Positions 33,963-41,634 of a stretch of 64,000 nt of DNA are shown here, piece by piece. The stretch comes from Salsuginibacillus halophilus (GTDB lineage Bacteria > Bacillota > Bacilli > Bacillales > Marinococcaceae), in the NCBI RefSeq assembly GCF_003014715.1, contig NZ_PYAV01000015.1:1-64000 (forward strand). Reading direction: 5' to 3'. The position numbers and the translations under genes were made by a program. The notes under the pieces are model-generated. The model ran no database searches, was not told the DNA's origin, and was given only the letters and a program-made list of their open reading frames with translations. Each line of letters opens with the position of its first letter. Position 1 is the first letter of the stretch.

Positions 33963-34877
33963 ATGGATCAAGCAAAAACTGCCCTGGGGGCCGAAGTCCG
34001 CCGCTTACGTGAAAAAAGACGATTAACCCAACAGAGTTTAGCCACAATCAATTTGTCACAAGCTGCCCTAAGTAAAATTGAAAAAGGTATATATACCCCG
34101 AACCTTGAGACACTGCAGTATCTGGCTGGAGCCTTAAATGTGACGATTGATCACTTTTTAAATATTCTTCAATTTGATAATCCAGAGTATGTCGAAACGA
34201 CTGTCAATTATATTGAGGAGCTGATGGCAGATCATCAGTATGAAGCACTTGTCAGGCTCACAAAACAAGAATTGCAGAGCCGCAGCCGCAAGATGGACGA
34301 GTCTTGGTATACATTGTTTTTAGAAAGAGCCTATTGGCATGCAGCGTACTTTTTAGGTAAGAAGAAAGCTGATGAATGTATTGATCATTTAAAAGACCTT
34401 GCTTATAAGTCAAGTGTAACTGCAGAACGCTTTGAAGGTTTGAACTCAAAAGTTTTAAGCTCAATTGCAATTTTACTGGCAGAAGAGCAAAAATTTGAAG
34501 AGAGCCTTTCATATTTTGAAAAATCCCTTGAAGAGATTCCGCAGGATACATTAAAGCATCCAGGCCGTGATCTTAGAATTTATCAAATTCGCATTTTATA
34601 CAATCAAGTAAATGTGTTGTATGACCTCGGAAATCACGAAGCTGCTTTAGCTAGGGTAAATGAAGGTTTGAGACTATCTAAAAAATACGAGAGTGCTGCA
34701 CTCGCGGGACAGCTGTATTATTATCGAGGACAGTGCTTAGAGCATACAAAAGGAACTTTTAAAGAGATTAAGTCGTGTTACGAAAAAGCACTGTTGTTTT
34801 TTGAGTTCCTTGATAAAAAGATGTATATAGAAAGAGTAAAGAACTTGAAAAGTGAGTACATAAACACATGTGAGTAG
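33963..34877 (+). CDS. HTH-TPR regulator of the RRNPP type (PlcR-like), candidate peptide receptor
   Basis: Cytoplasmic DNA-binding regulator of 304 aa. The XRE-type HTH at about 9-65 reads GAEVRRLREKRRLTQQSLAT and LSQAALSKIEKGIYTPNLET. The rest (about 75-304) is a helical TPR array with repeat-like segments FEESLSYFEKSLEEI, NQVNVLYDLGNHEAALARVN, and GQLYYYRGQCLEHTKGTF. Size and layout match PlcR (about 285 aa) and related Rap/NprR/PlcR/PrgX receptors. ATG behind AAAGGAGG. The divergent 43-aa secreted peptide gene is the probable ligand source. Which genes it controls is inferred from position only. Confidence 0.88.
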   Translation: MDQAKTALGAEVRRLREKRRLTQQSLATINLSQAALSKIEKGIYTPNLETLQYLAGALNVTIDHFLNILQFDNPEYVETTVNYIEELMADHQYEALVRLTKQELQSRSRKMDESWYTLFLERAYWHAAYFLGKKKADECIDHLKDLAYKSSVTAERFEGLNSKVLSSIAILLAEEQKFEESLSYFEKSLEEIPQDTLKHPGRDLRIYQIRILYNQVNVLYDLGNHEAALARVNEGLRLSKKYESAALAGQLYYYRGQCLEHTKGTFKEIKSCYEKALLFFEFLDKKMYIERVKNLKSEYINTCE

Positions 34878-34918
34878 GATGATGATAGTCATATAAATTC
34901 TCATACATCTCAAAGTAA

Positions 34919-35413
34919 TTAAACTTTGAGATGTAAAATTTGCTGGGGGCCTTTTGGGCCTTCATAAACTTCGTTGTTATCTACAAACCCTGCATTGAGA
35001 TAAAGGTTAATCGCAGGTTCGTTTTTTTGATTGACCCCTAATACAACTTCATTAATTGCAGGAAGGTTTGTATTTATATAGTCTGGAAGCAGTTGCAGCC
35101 CTTTCTTAGCCAAGCCTTTTCCTTGATGTTTATAGTCGATTGAAAAAGAGGTGAGCAGGCAGGCGGCTTGGCTCTCCGTGTACGTTTTTCGTTTCTCACC
35201 ATGCTCTAAAGCAAAATAACCAACAGGCACATTGTTTTCAAGAATGATCACGTGGATCGTTTTAGCAGGCTGTGTCGGCTCGTGAATTTTATCTAAAGGC
35301 AGGCGGCTGAATAAAGATTGTTCTTCAGGTAAATAAAATTGTTTCAAAGCCGCTTCGTATTTTTGATCATACGAAACGAGCTTGACGGTCGACTCATGAA
35401 AATCAGCTGTCAT
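34919..35413 (-). CDS. GNAT-family N-acetyltransferase
   Basis: Acetyl-CoA-dependent acetyltransferase of 164 aa; substrate unknown. The GNAT fold is indicated by PVGYFALEHGE (beta 4), the acetyl-CoA loop FSIDYKHQGKGLAKKGLQLL (Q/RxxGxG/A pattern) and EVVLGVNQKNEPAINLYLNAGF near the C-terminus. The start is the ATG at 35413 with GGAGGG at 5 nt; the longer frame has no ribosome site. Convergent with the HTH-TPR regulator, 41 bp apart. Confidence 0.85.
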   Translation of the reverse strand: MTADFHESTVKLVSYDQKYEAALKQFYLPEEQSLFSRLPLDKIHEPTQPAKTIHVIILENNVPVGYFALEHGEKRKTYTESQAACLLTSFSIDYKHQGKGLAKKGLQLLPDYINTNLPAINEVVLGVNQKNEPAINLYLNAGFVDNNEVYEGPKGPQQILHLKV

Positions 35414-35455
35414 CAAAACCCTCCATCTCTGGGTCACACACAGAGTTATAAATAC

Positions 35456-35641
35456 TTATTCTCCCGCTTGATTTTCTTTTTCCATTAGTTTCTTAACTGT
35501 CGGTTTTGGCTCCCAACAGTTAAATTGATACGTCGGCTTCGTTTCATAGCCGAGGCGGATGCAGTGATATTTCATACCATCGGCTGTTTTATCTGTACCA
35601 AAATGAATACACGTAGCGCAGCAGTGAAAGCGGTTCGCCAC
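35456..35641 (-). CDS. 61-aa cysteine-rich small protein
   Basis: Small cytoplasmic protein with five cysteines (CCATCIHFG, YHCIRLGY, FNCWEPKP) and two nearby His, likely a zinc-binding knuckle. GTG start preceded by AAAGGAGG. It lies 42 bp upstream of the acetyltransferase, probably the same transcript. I recognise the type as common in Bacillaceae genomes but know no function. Confidence 0.72.
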   Translation of the reverse strand: MANRFHCCATCIHFGTDKTADGMKYHCIRLGYETKPTYQFNCWEPKPTVKKLMEKENQAGE

Positions 35642-35730
35642 CAGTAATCCTCCTTTGCTCGTTTTGTCGCATCTTTGATCCCCATGCTATCCTTAAGCAA
35701 AGTGAAGATCAAGCCCGAGGAGGGAAATAA

Positions 35731-36606
35731 ATGACAGCGCATTTACGAGAGTTGTACAGAACAGCTTATGCTGCAGACCCGGCAGCGGTAGATGATATAA
35801 CAGTTTATGAATGGTTTATGGATAATACACAGCATGTGTTTGGCATTTTAAAAGAAGCGCTTCCTGAACGAGAGAAGTCTGTACTCCAGGCATTTCTTTC
35901 ACCTGTTCCCCCGTACCGGCTTTATCCGGAAGAAGCGGACCATCGCTGGTATCGAAGGTTATTTCAAACTGCGGATGAAATGAAGAAGTCATATCGATTT
36001 GTGCACTTTGCTATTAAACAAGCTGTAGATGATTACTTCGCCATGCAAGAAGCGCTGCGAACATTGAGTGAAGCTCCTGCAGCTGTTGTATGGTTTGATG
36101 ACGTGAGCGGCGTGGTTGTGCTAGAAGGTGAAGAAGGTGAGCATGTAGTAAAAGCAGACGTACAAGCAGCAGTAGAGGCGTTGCAGGTCGATTTTTTGAT
36201 TGATATGACAGCGCTGCTTGGACGTGTGCATCAACCAGATGTATTTCCACAACACGCATCAACCGATGAACGCCGGCTGTTACATTCTTTACCCCGGCAG
36301 GAGCGTGTTATTACAGTTCCAGAAGCAGCGACGCATGCCTTGTTTCAACAAGCGCCGAAACCGATGCAGCAGCTTGCAGCAAGTATTTTCACTGATCCGG
36401 TTGATGAAGAGTTAAAGCAGACCATTGCTGTGTATTTAACATGTCAAATGAATGCTTCGTCAGCCGCGAAACAGCTACACGTACACCGTAATACACTGCA
36501 GCACCGGCTTGAGCGGTACCAAGCAGCGACAGGTGTGGATTTACGTTCGTTTGCAGAAGCATCGGCAGCTTATATGACCATTGCTGCTGAACATAGAGAC
36601 AGTTAA
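35731..36606 (+). CDS. PucR/CdaR-type transcriptional regulator
   Basis: A 291-aa regulator with a C-terminal HTH of the PucR type (about 225-282): LKQTIAVYLTCQMNASSAAK and QLHVHRNTLQHRLERYQAAT. The N-terminal two-thirds is a helical/alpha-beta part without a recognised ligand domain. ATG behind GAGGAGGG. It directly precedes the multi-sugar ABC ATPase gene, as in other Bacillaceae, and may regulate it. A palindrome AATGTGCACATT sits on its stop codon (36605-36616). Confidence 0.78.
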   Translation: MTAHLRELYRTAYAADPAAVDDITVYEWFMDNTQHVFGILKEALPEREKSVLQAFLSPVPPYRLYPEEADHRWYRRLFQTADEMKKSYRFVHFAIKQAVDDYFAMQEALRTLSEAPAAVVWFDDVSGVVVLEGEEGEHVVKADVQAAVEALQVDFLIDMTALLGRVHQPDVFPQHASTDERRLLHSLPRQERVITVPEAATHALFQQAPKPMQQLAASIFTDPVDEELKQTIAVYLTCQMNASSAAKQLHVHRNTLQHRLERYQAATGVDLRSFAEASAAYMTIAAEHRDS

Positions 36607-36667
36607 TGTGCACATTGTTCAACATTAAGTTATGAATTTTGTGACATTTGTTGATCGAATTTATTTA

Positions 36668-36681
36668 TGAAAGCGCCTACA
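36668..36681 (+). promoter_or_regulatory. Candidate catabolite-responsive element (cre)
   Basis: TGAAAGCGCCTACA matches the CcpA consensus TGNAANCGNWNNCW with one mismatch. It overlaps a TACAAT -10-like hexamer (36678-36683) about 40 bp before the ATPase gene. Confidence 0.5.
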
Positions 36682-36723
36682 ATAAATGTAACAGAGATGA
36701 AAGATACATAAGGAGGCGCTCAA

Positions 36724-37827
36724 ATGGCAGAGTTAAAGCTGGATCATGTCTATAAAATCTTCGATGGTGATGTAACTGCCGTATCGGATTTTAATTTAAA
36801 TATTGAGGACGAAGAATTTATTGTTTTTGTCGGTCCATCCGGGTGCGGAAAATCAACAACATTGCGGATGATTGCAGGGCTTGAAGGGATTTCAGATGGA
36901 GACTTTTATATTGATGATAAGCGGATGAACGATGTGTCACCAAAAGATCGTGACATCGCGATGGTGTTTCAAAACTATGCCCTTTATCCTCATATGAATG
37001 TATTTGATAACATGGCCTTCGGCTTGAAGCTGCGGAAGTTTCCAAAAGAAGATATTAAAAAGCGGGTAGAGGAAGCAAGCGATATTCTAGGCTTGCGCGA
37101 TTTACTAGACCGCAAACCGAAAGCTTTATCCGGTGGTCAGCGTCAGCGGGTAGCGCTCGGCCGCGCAATTGTAAGAAATCCAAAAGTCTTCTTAATGGAT
37201 GAGCCGCTTTCCAACCTTGATGCAAAGCTACGTGTGCAGATGCGCTCAGAAATTATTAAACTGCACCAGCAGCTAAAAACGACAACAGTTTATGTGACGC
37301 ACGACCAGACCGAGGCAATGACGATGGCTTCGCGCATTGTCATTATGAAAGACGGTGTGATTCAGCAGATCGGAGCGCCGCGTGAAGTCTATACCTATCC
37401 TGAAAATGTGTTTGTCGGCGGGTTTATTGGTTCACCATCGATGAACTTTTTAACAGGTCAATTAGAAAATGACTTATTTAAAATTGGTGAGCGGTCGTTA
37501 AAGATTCCTGAAGGTAAGTTAAAAGCGCTGCGCGACAGTGGTTACGAAAGCGGGGCAGAAATCATTCTTGGCATCCGCCCGGAAGATCTGCATGACGAGC
37601 AGGTATTTTTGGATACAATGCCGGAGGCTAAAGCAGATGTTTCGATCGATCTAGCAGAGTTGACAGGTTCTGAGCTTGTTTTGTATACGAAAATTGCAGA
37701 GCAGAACATCGTAGCAATCGTCAATCCAAGAAGCAACATCTATCAAGGTGATCAAATTGAGCTCGGCTTTGACTTAAACAAAGCTCATTTCTTTGACCCG
37801 GCCACAGAGCAGCGGATCAAAGGCTAA
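36724..37827 (+). CDS. Multi-sugar/glycerol-3-phosphate-type ABC transporter ATPase (MsmX/UgpC type)
   Basis: Energising ATPase of CUT1 carbohydrate importers (367 aa). Walker A GPSGCGKST (37-45), signature LSGGQRQRVALGRA (about 135-148), Walker B VFLMDEP, H-loop VYVTHDQTEAMT, and a C-terminal TOBE/OB domain (about 240-360) with GIRPEDLHDEQ. In B. subtilis one such protein, MsmX, serves several sugar permeases, and none is encoded next to this one either, so a shared ATPase role is likely. AAGGAGGCG ribosome site. Confidence 0.9.
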   Translation: MAELKLDHVYKIFDGDVTAVSDFNLNIEDEEFIVFVGPSGCGKSTTLRMIAGLEGISDGDFYIDDKRMNDVSPKDRDIAMVFQNYALYPHMNVFDNMAFGLKLRKFPKEDIKKRVEEASDILGLRDLLDRKPKALSGGQRQRVALGRAIVRNPKVFLMDEPLSNLDAKLRVQMRSEIIKLHQQLKTTTVYVTHDQTEAMTMASRIVIMKDGVIQQIGAPREVYTYPENVFVGGFIGSPSMNFLTGQLENDLFKIGERSLKIPEGKLKALRDSGYESGAEIILGIRPEDLHDEQVFLDTMPEAKADVSIDLAELTGSELVLYTKIAEQNIVAIVNPRSNIYQGDQIELGFDLNKAHFFDPATEQRIKG

Positions 37828-37859
37828 CCATAGGTGTTCCCCCTTCACCATATATCAAT

Positions 37860-37887
37860 CAACCGTCCTGCAGTTGCAGGGCGGTTG
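37860..37887 (+). terminator. Probable terminator of the MsmX-type gene
   Basis: CAACCGTCCTGCA / TGCAGGGCGGTTG hairpin with little T-tract. Confidence 0.55.
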
Positions 37888-37933
37888 ATGTCGTTTAGCG
37901 ATCAGCTGCATATCGCCTCGTACGAACGAACAG

Positions 37934-38194
37934 ATGGAGCGAGCGGAGAGAGCGGTTGAGCGTGAGAAGAGAGCGGTTGAGCGTGAGAAGAGAGCGGTCG
38001 AGCATGAGAAGAGAGCGGTTGAGCATGAGAAGAGAGCGGTCGAGCGTGAGAAGAGAGCGGTCGAGCATGAGAAGAGAGCGGTTGAGCATGAGAAGAGAGC
38101 GGTCGAGCGTGAGAAGAGAGCGGTCGAGCGTGAGAAGAGAGCGGTTGAGCATGAGAAGAGAGCGGTCGAGCATGAGAAGAGAGCGGTCGAGTAT
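37934..38194. repeat. Intergenic tandem array 4, 21-bp units
   Basis: About twelve head-to-tail copies of a 21-bp unit (AGAGCGGTCGAGCATGAGAA(G)), varying mainly at CGAGC/TGAGC and CAT/CGT. Because 21 is divisible by three and the unit lacks stops, frames on both strands stay open (heptapeptides such as EKRAVEH); none has a ribosome site. Unit layout parallels arrays 1 and 3. Confidence 0.92.
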
Positions 38195-38232
38195 CTGCGC
38201 CGACTCCAAGGCCATTACAAGTCATCGTGGCA

Positions 38233-38273
38233 CAAAAAAGTACACCAGCCAGATGAGGCCGGTGTACTTTTTT
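38233..38273. terminator. Bidirectional terminator downstream of the purine permease
   Basis: AAAAAAGTACACC / GGTGTACTTTTTT stem with inner GCC/GGC; the minus strand serves the permease gene. Confidence 0.88.
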
Positions 38274-39546
38274 ATACAGCAAGCAGCAGAACGTAATTGG
38301 CTAAGAATAATAAAGCGATGACATACATGGCCGGCGATACGGTGCGCATCCGGCCCATCGCCATTTTTAAAATCGGGTAGGCGATAAATCCGAAGGCAAT
38401 ACCGTCGGCGATGGAGTATGTGAGCGGGATCAAGCCGACGGTGAAATAAGCTGGAAACCATTCCGCTGGGTCATCGAGCGGGATGTGGACAACCTGCTGG
38501 GCCATTAAGCCGCCAACGATAATTAATATCGGCGCAATCGCTGCATTTGGAATCATAGCAATCACCGGGGCGAAAACGATGGAGGCGCCAAACAGGACTG
38601 CGACGACAAGCGGCGTAAGGCCGGTGCGTCCGCCGGCTGCCATACCGGAGGCACTCTCCACCACAGGAATCGTGGGAGATGTGCCAAAGACGCCGCAGGA
38701 TAGTGCGGTGACCGAGCTAGATTGATAAGCTTTCGTCATTGATTTATTTTTCGGCAGCAGCCCGGCAAGCAGGCCGAGTGTTTCAAAGATTAAGAGCATC
38801 GTCATTGAAAATACCGCGGTCCAGAATGGAATCTGCCACGCTGCGGAAAAGTCAGCAGAACTCAACACGGAAAAGTATCCGTTGAAAGAGGCAGTCCCGG
38901 CGTCACCGCTTCCAGACGGGAGTACGAATAAAGCTGCTGCCCCGGTGATCATAAGGCCGATCAAGAATCCGCCCCGGACGCCGCGGACGACGAGGATCAG
39001 CATAACGACGAGGCCACTGAGTGTTACAAGAGCAGCTGGGTCGGCGAGTGAGCCGAGCGTCACAAATGTTTCCGCATCACCGGTAACTAACCCGCCCATC
39101 TGCAGGCCGATAAAGGTTAAAAAGATCCCGACCCCGGCGGTGATCCCTTTTTTTAAGGAATCTGGTACGGCAGCAGCCAGCATCGGTGCGATCGGTGTGA
39201 AGGCAGCGATCATAAACAAGATGCCGCTTAAAATGACGACGGCAAGGCCTTGCTGCCACGTTAAGCCTAAGCTTTCAACTAACGTATAAGCGAAAAAGGC
39301 GTTAATGCCCATCCCTGGGGTGAGGATGAGTGGGGCGTTTCCCCAAAAGGCAATAATGACACAGCCGAAGACGGTGGCAAGAATTGTCGCCATCAAGGCA
39401 AAGCCGTATGGGATGCCGGCATCGGATAAAATGGCGGGGTTGACCGCTAAAATGTAGGCGACTGTGAAAAACGCAGTGAGCCCAGCTGTAAGCTCCTGGC
39501 GGATGGTGGTTTCGTTTTCTTGCAGCTGAAAAAGTTTTTGAAACAT
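38272..39546 (-). CDS. NCS2-family purine (guanine/hypoxanthine) permease, PbuG/PbuO type
   Basis: Membrane symporter for purine bases, 424 aa, about 12-14 membrane segments. Characteristic AzgA/PbuG sequence: QELTAGLTAFFTVAYILAVN, LTPGMGINAFFAYT, TAGVGIFLTFIGLQ, and VVESASGMAAGGRTGLT. ATG at 39546 behind AAAGGAGCAGG; the longer frame runs back into the riboswitch and is rejected. A guanine-type purine riboswitch with terminator precedes it, so uptake should be shut off when guanine or hypoxanthine is plentiful. Confidence 0.92.
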   Translation of the reverse strand: MFQKLFQLQENETTIRQELTAGLTAFFTVAYILAVNPAILSDAGIPYGFALMATILATVFGCVIIAFWGNAPLILTPGMGINAFFAYTLVESLGLTWQQGLAVVILSGILFMIAAFTPIAPMLAAAVPDSLKKGITAGVGIFLTFIGLQMGGLVTGDAETFVTLGSLADPAALVTLSGLVVMLILVVRGVRGGFLIGLMITGAAALFVLPSGSGDAGTASFNGYFSVLSSADFSAAWQIPFWTAVFSMTMLLIFETLGLLAGLLPKNKSMTKAYQSSSVTALSCGVFGTSPTIPVVESASGMAAGGRTGLTPLVVAVLFGASIVFAPVIAMIPNAAIAPILIIVGGLMAQQVVHIPLDDPAEWFPAYFTVGLIPLTYSIADGIAFGFIAYPILKMAMGRMRTVSPAMYVIALLFLANYVLLLAV

Positions 39547-39582
39547 AACCCTGCTCCTTTCCTGTTTACTGAAGGCGGAAAG

Positions 39583-39629
39583 AAAAAAAGCTACAAGCTT
39601 TCCGCCATGTTCAGCAGAAAGCTCGTAGC
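39583..39629 (-). terminator. Purine-riboswitch terminator
   Basis: Minus-strand stem GCTACGAGCTTTC / GAAAGCTTGTAGC followed by TTTTTTT. The 5' arm overlaps the 3' strand of aptamer helix P1, the usual OFF-switch design. Confidence 0.88.
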
Positions 39630-39688
39630 CAGGGGATGTTACGGTTCCTGATAGATACCTCGGACCCTTATTGTCCAAGTTATACGAG
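39622..39688 (-). ncRNA. Purine riboswitch aptamer (guanine type)
   Basis: On the minus strand: P1 CTCGTA/TACGAG, TATAAC, a P2 arm pair TTGGAC/GTCC, AATAAGG, GTATCTATC, P3 AGG...CC with loop ACCGTAAC, and CTGGCTACGAG. A C precedes TACGAG at the ligand-pairing position, which indicates guanine/hypoxanthine rather than adenine. Core positions differ from the consensus (AATATGG and GTTTCTACC). Confidence 0.88.
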
Positions 39689-39745
39689 CTGTGTCATAGT
39701 TGTTCCTATCGTGTTATACCGCAAATTTAAGCTGAATGCAACCGT

Positions 39746-41284
39746 TTAGCTTTCCCGAGTTCCACGCAGGAGCCAGGCGATCACAATTGCGAGGCCGAGA
39801 GAAGCTGTTAAGCCAATGGCAGTGCTTCCGGTGGCCCCGGTTAAAATGAAGCCTGCAATGGATGTCGCGGCAACGATCAAAGCGTAAGGCAGCTGCGTTA
39901 AGACGTGATCGATATGGTGGCTGCCTGCACCAGTACTTGAGAGAATTGTTGTATCTGAAATCGGCGAACAGTGGTCACCAAAGATTGAACCGGCCAACAC
40001 AGAGGCGAGCATGACAAGCATCATGGATGGATCGATGACTGCAGCCATTTCGCCTGCGATCGGAAGCAGGAGGCCGAATGAACCCCAGCTTGTGCCGGTT
40101 GAAAAGGCCATAAAGCCGGCAACAACAAAGAGGACAGCCGGGAGCCACATTGGTGCAATGGCACCATCAACGACACCTGCCAAATATTCACCTGTACCAA
40201 GGGCATCAATAAAGGCGGCAATCGTCCAAGCAAACAGCAGAATGTAGACAGCCGGCAGCATCGATTGGATACCGGCACCCGTTGTGCGTGCAAGCTCACG
40301 GCCTGCTGGTTTGTACGTCAATGTGAGGCCAACCGCAGTTAGCACGCCAATGGCACCACCGTATAAGAGAGACGTTGCGACATCAGTATCTGCAAACATA
40401 TCGAGAATCCCTGCACCACTGCCGGCGGCTTGGGCACCAGTCCAAAGCATGAAGAAAACGGTGCTTCCAATTAAAACAATAATAGGCACAACTAAATCCC
40501 TTACGCGGCCTGTGTGCACAGCTTCTGTCTGGCCGCCGCCAGGTACTGCGCCCCGGGCAGGGTTTAAAAGTTCGCCGGTATTTAAGGCACGTGTTTCATG
40601 CGTTTTCATCGGACCGATATTGACGCGCCAAACAATGACAAGAAATGCAAAAAGAATTGCGGTTAAGGCATAAAAGTTCATCGGAATCATGTAAATGAAT
40701 GCTTCAAACCCAGAGTAAGCGGTAATACCTTCATCAGCTAAAATGCCGGCGATGATTGTGATAATATAAGCGCCCCAGCTCGAAAGCGGCGCAAGAACAC
40801 AAATTGGCGCGGCAGCTGAATCTACAATATAGGCAAGCTTCGCCCGTGAAACGCGGAAACGATCCGTTGCAGGCCGGCTTACCTGCCCGACAGTTAAGCT
40901 GTTAAAGTAATCATCAATAAAGACAATGATACCAAACAAGAGGGTTGCAGCTTGAGCGCCGGCCCGTGTTTTCACGCGGCGCAGCGCCCATTCTCCAAAG
41001 GCTCTACTCCCGCCGGTGTAAGTGATGAGCGCAGTCATAATCCCAAGCATAAATAAAAACAATAAAATATAAAGCTCCCATGTATTTAACGCACCGTCTG
41101 TATAGAAAAAGCCGGTAATTGTTAAAGCAATGTCGCTTATGGCTGCCGCTGGATTACCGTCGTGTACAATAAACGCTGCTGCGATAATTCCGGCACCAAG
41201 AGAGAGCAGCACCCGGCGGGTTAAAAGAATTAAACCGAGCGCGATTAACGGGGGAATGACAGACCAAAAATTCGGTTCTTCCAT
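39746..41284 (-). CDS. NhaC-family transporter under lysine riboswitch, predicted lysine transporter
   Basis: Integral membrane secondary transporter of 512 aa with about 11-13 membrane segments. NhaC-family landmarks include IVFIDDYFNSLTVGQVSRPATD, DSAAAPICVLAPLSSWGAYI, TGTSWGSFGLLLPIAGEM and GSIFGDHCSPISDTTILSS (each given in part here by family memory). The ATG at 41284 follows AAAGGAG. By sequence alone it would be called a Na+/H+ antiporter, but the leader is a lysine riboswitch; NhaC homologues under this riboswitch are predicted lysine transporters (LysW type in comparative genomics). Both possibilities remain. Confidence 0.88.
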   Translation of the reverse strand: MEEPNFWSVIPPLIALGLILLTRRVLLSLGAGIIAAAFIVHDGNPAAAISDIALTITGFFYTDGALNTWELYILLFLFMLGIMTALITYTGGSRAFGEWALRRVKTRAGAQAATLLFGIIVFIDDYFNSLTVGQVSRPATDRFRVSRAKLAYIVDSAAAPICVLAPLSSWGAYIITIIAGILADEGITAYSGFEAFIYMIPMNFYALTAILFAFLVIVWRVNIGPMKTHETRALNTGELLNPARGAVPGGGQTEAVHTGRVRDLVVPIIVLIGSTVFFMLWTGAQAAGSGAGILDMFADTDVATSLLYGGAIGVLTAVGLTLTYKPAGRELARTTGAGIQSMLPAVYILLFAWTIAAFIDALGTGEYLAGVVDGAIAPMWLPAVLFVVAGFMAFSTGTSWGSFGLLLPIAGEMAAVIDPSMMLVMLASVLAGSIFGDHCSPISDTTILSSTGAGSHHIDHVLTQLPYALIVAATSIAGFILTGATGSTAIGLTASLGLAIVIAWLLRGTRES

Positions 41285-41315
41285 GATGAATCTCCTTTCT
41301 ACGCTTTGTTTCAAC

Positions 41316-41349
41316 AATAAAAAAAGTGACAGGCAGAGCCTGTCACTTT
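41316..41349 (-). terminator. Lysine-riboswitch terminator
   Basis: AAAGTGACAGGC / GCCTGTCACTTT stem followed on the minus strand by a run of T, directly before the transporter ribosome site. Confidence 0.92.
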
Positions 41350-41367
41350 CAACCGAACGCACTTTCC

Positions 41368-41566
41368 GAACAGTGACCAGCAGCCCTCCACAGCTGTAAC
41401 GCTGTGACAGAAAAAGACTTGTTCAGCCATTTTTCCAGCCCGCTTTCTCCGGAGTGAGTCAGCAAAGCTTCGGCGGTACGCCCTTTTTGCAAATGAGAAT
41501 CTCTCCGTTCATTCATCTGCATACTGATGCGGCCCGCGCCTCTGCCTCACTTGTCTAGCGGTGAGG
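41368..41566 (-). ncRNA. Lysine riboswitch aptamer
   Basis: The minus strand shows the L-box core in order: GTGAGGCAGAGGCGCGG, ATCAGTATGCAGATGAATG, AAAAAGGGCGTACCGCCGAAG, GCGGGCTGGAAAAATGGCTG, and the TGTGGAGGGCTGCTGG closing block. Spacing and length (about 190 nt) fit, and a terminator follows. Confidence 0.93.
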
Positions 41567-41634
41567 CGGTCGAATTCTTTTGTCACACGAAAAGGATTGT
41601 ATCAAATTCTTTCACTTAAGAAAAGAGAAGAATT

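Noticed and set aside
37946-38194. Possible CRISPR array
   Set aside because: Units are head-to-tail without unique spacers, and no cas genes are present; the same holds for the other three arrays.
37934-38296. Coiled-coil-like protein of EKRAVEH heptads, and mirror frames on the other strand
   Set aside because: Every frame is open only because of the 21-bp tandem repeat; no ribosome site or promoter, and the end runs into a terminator.
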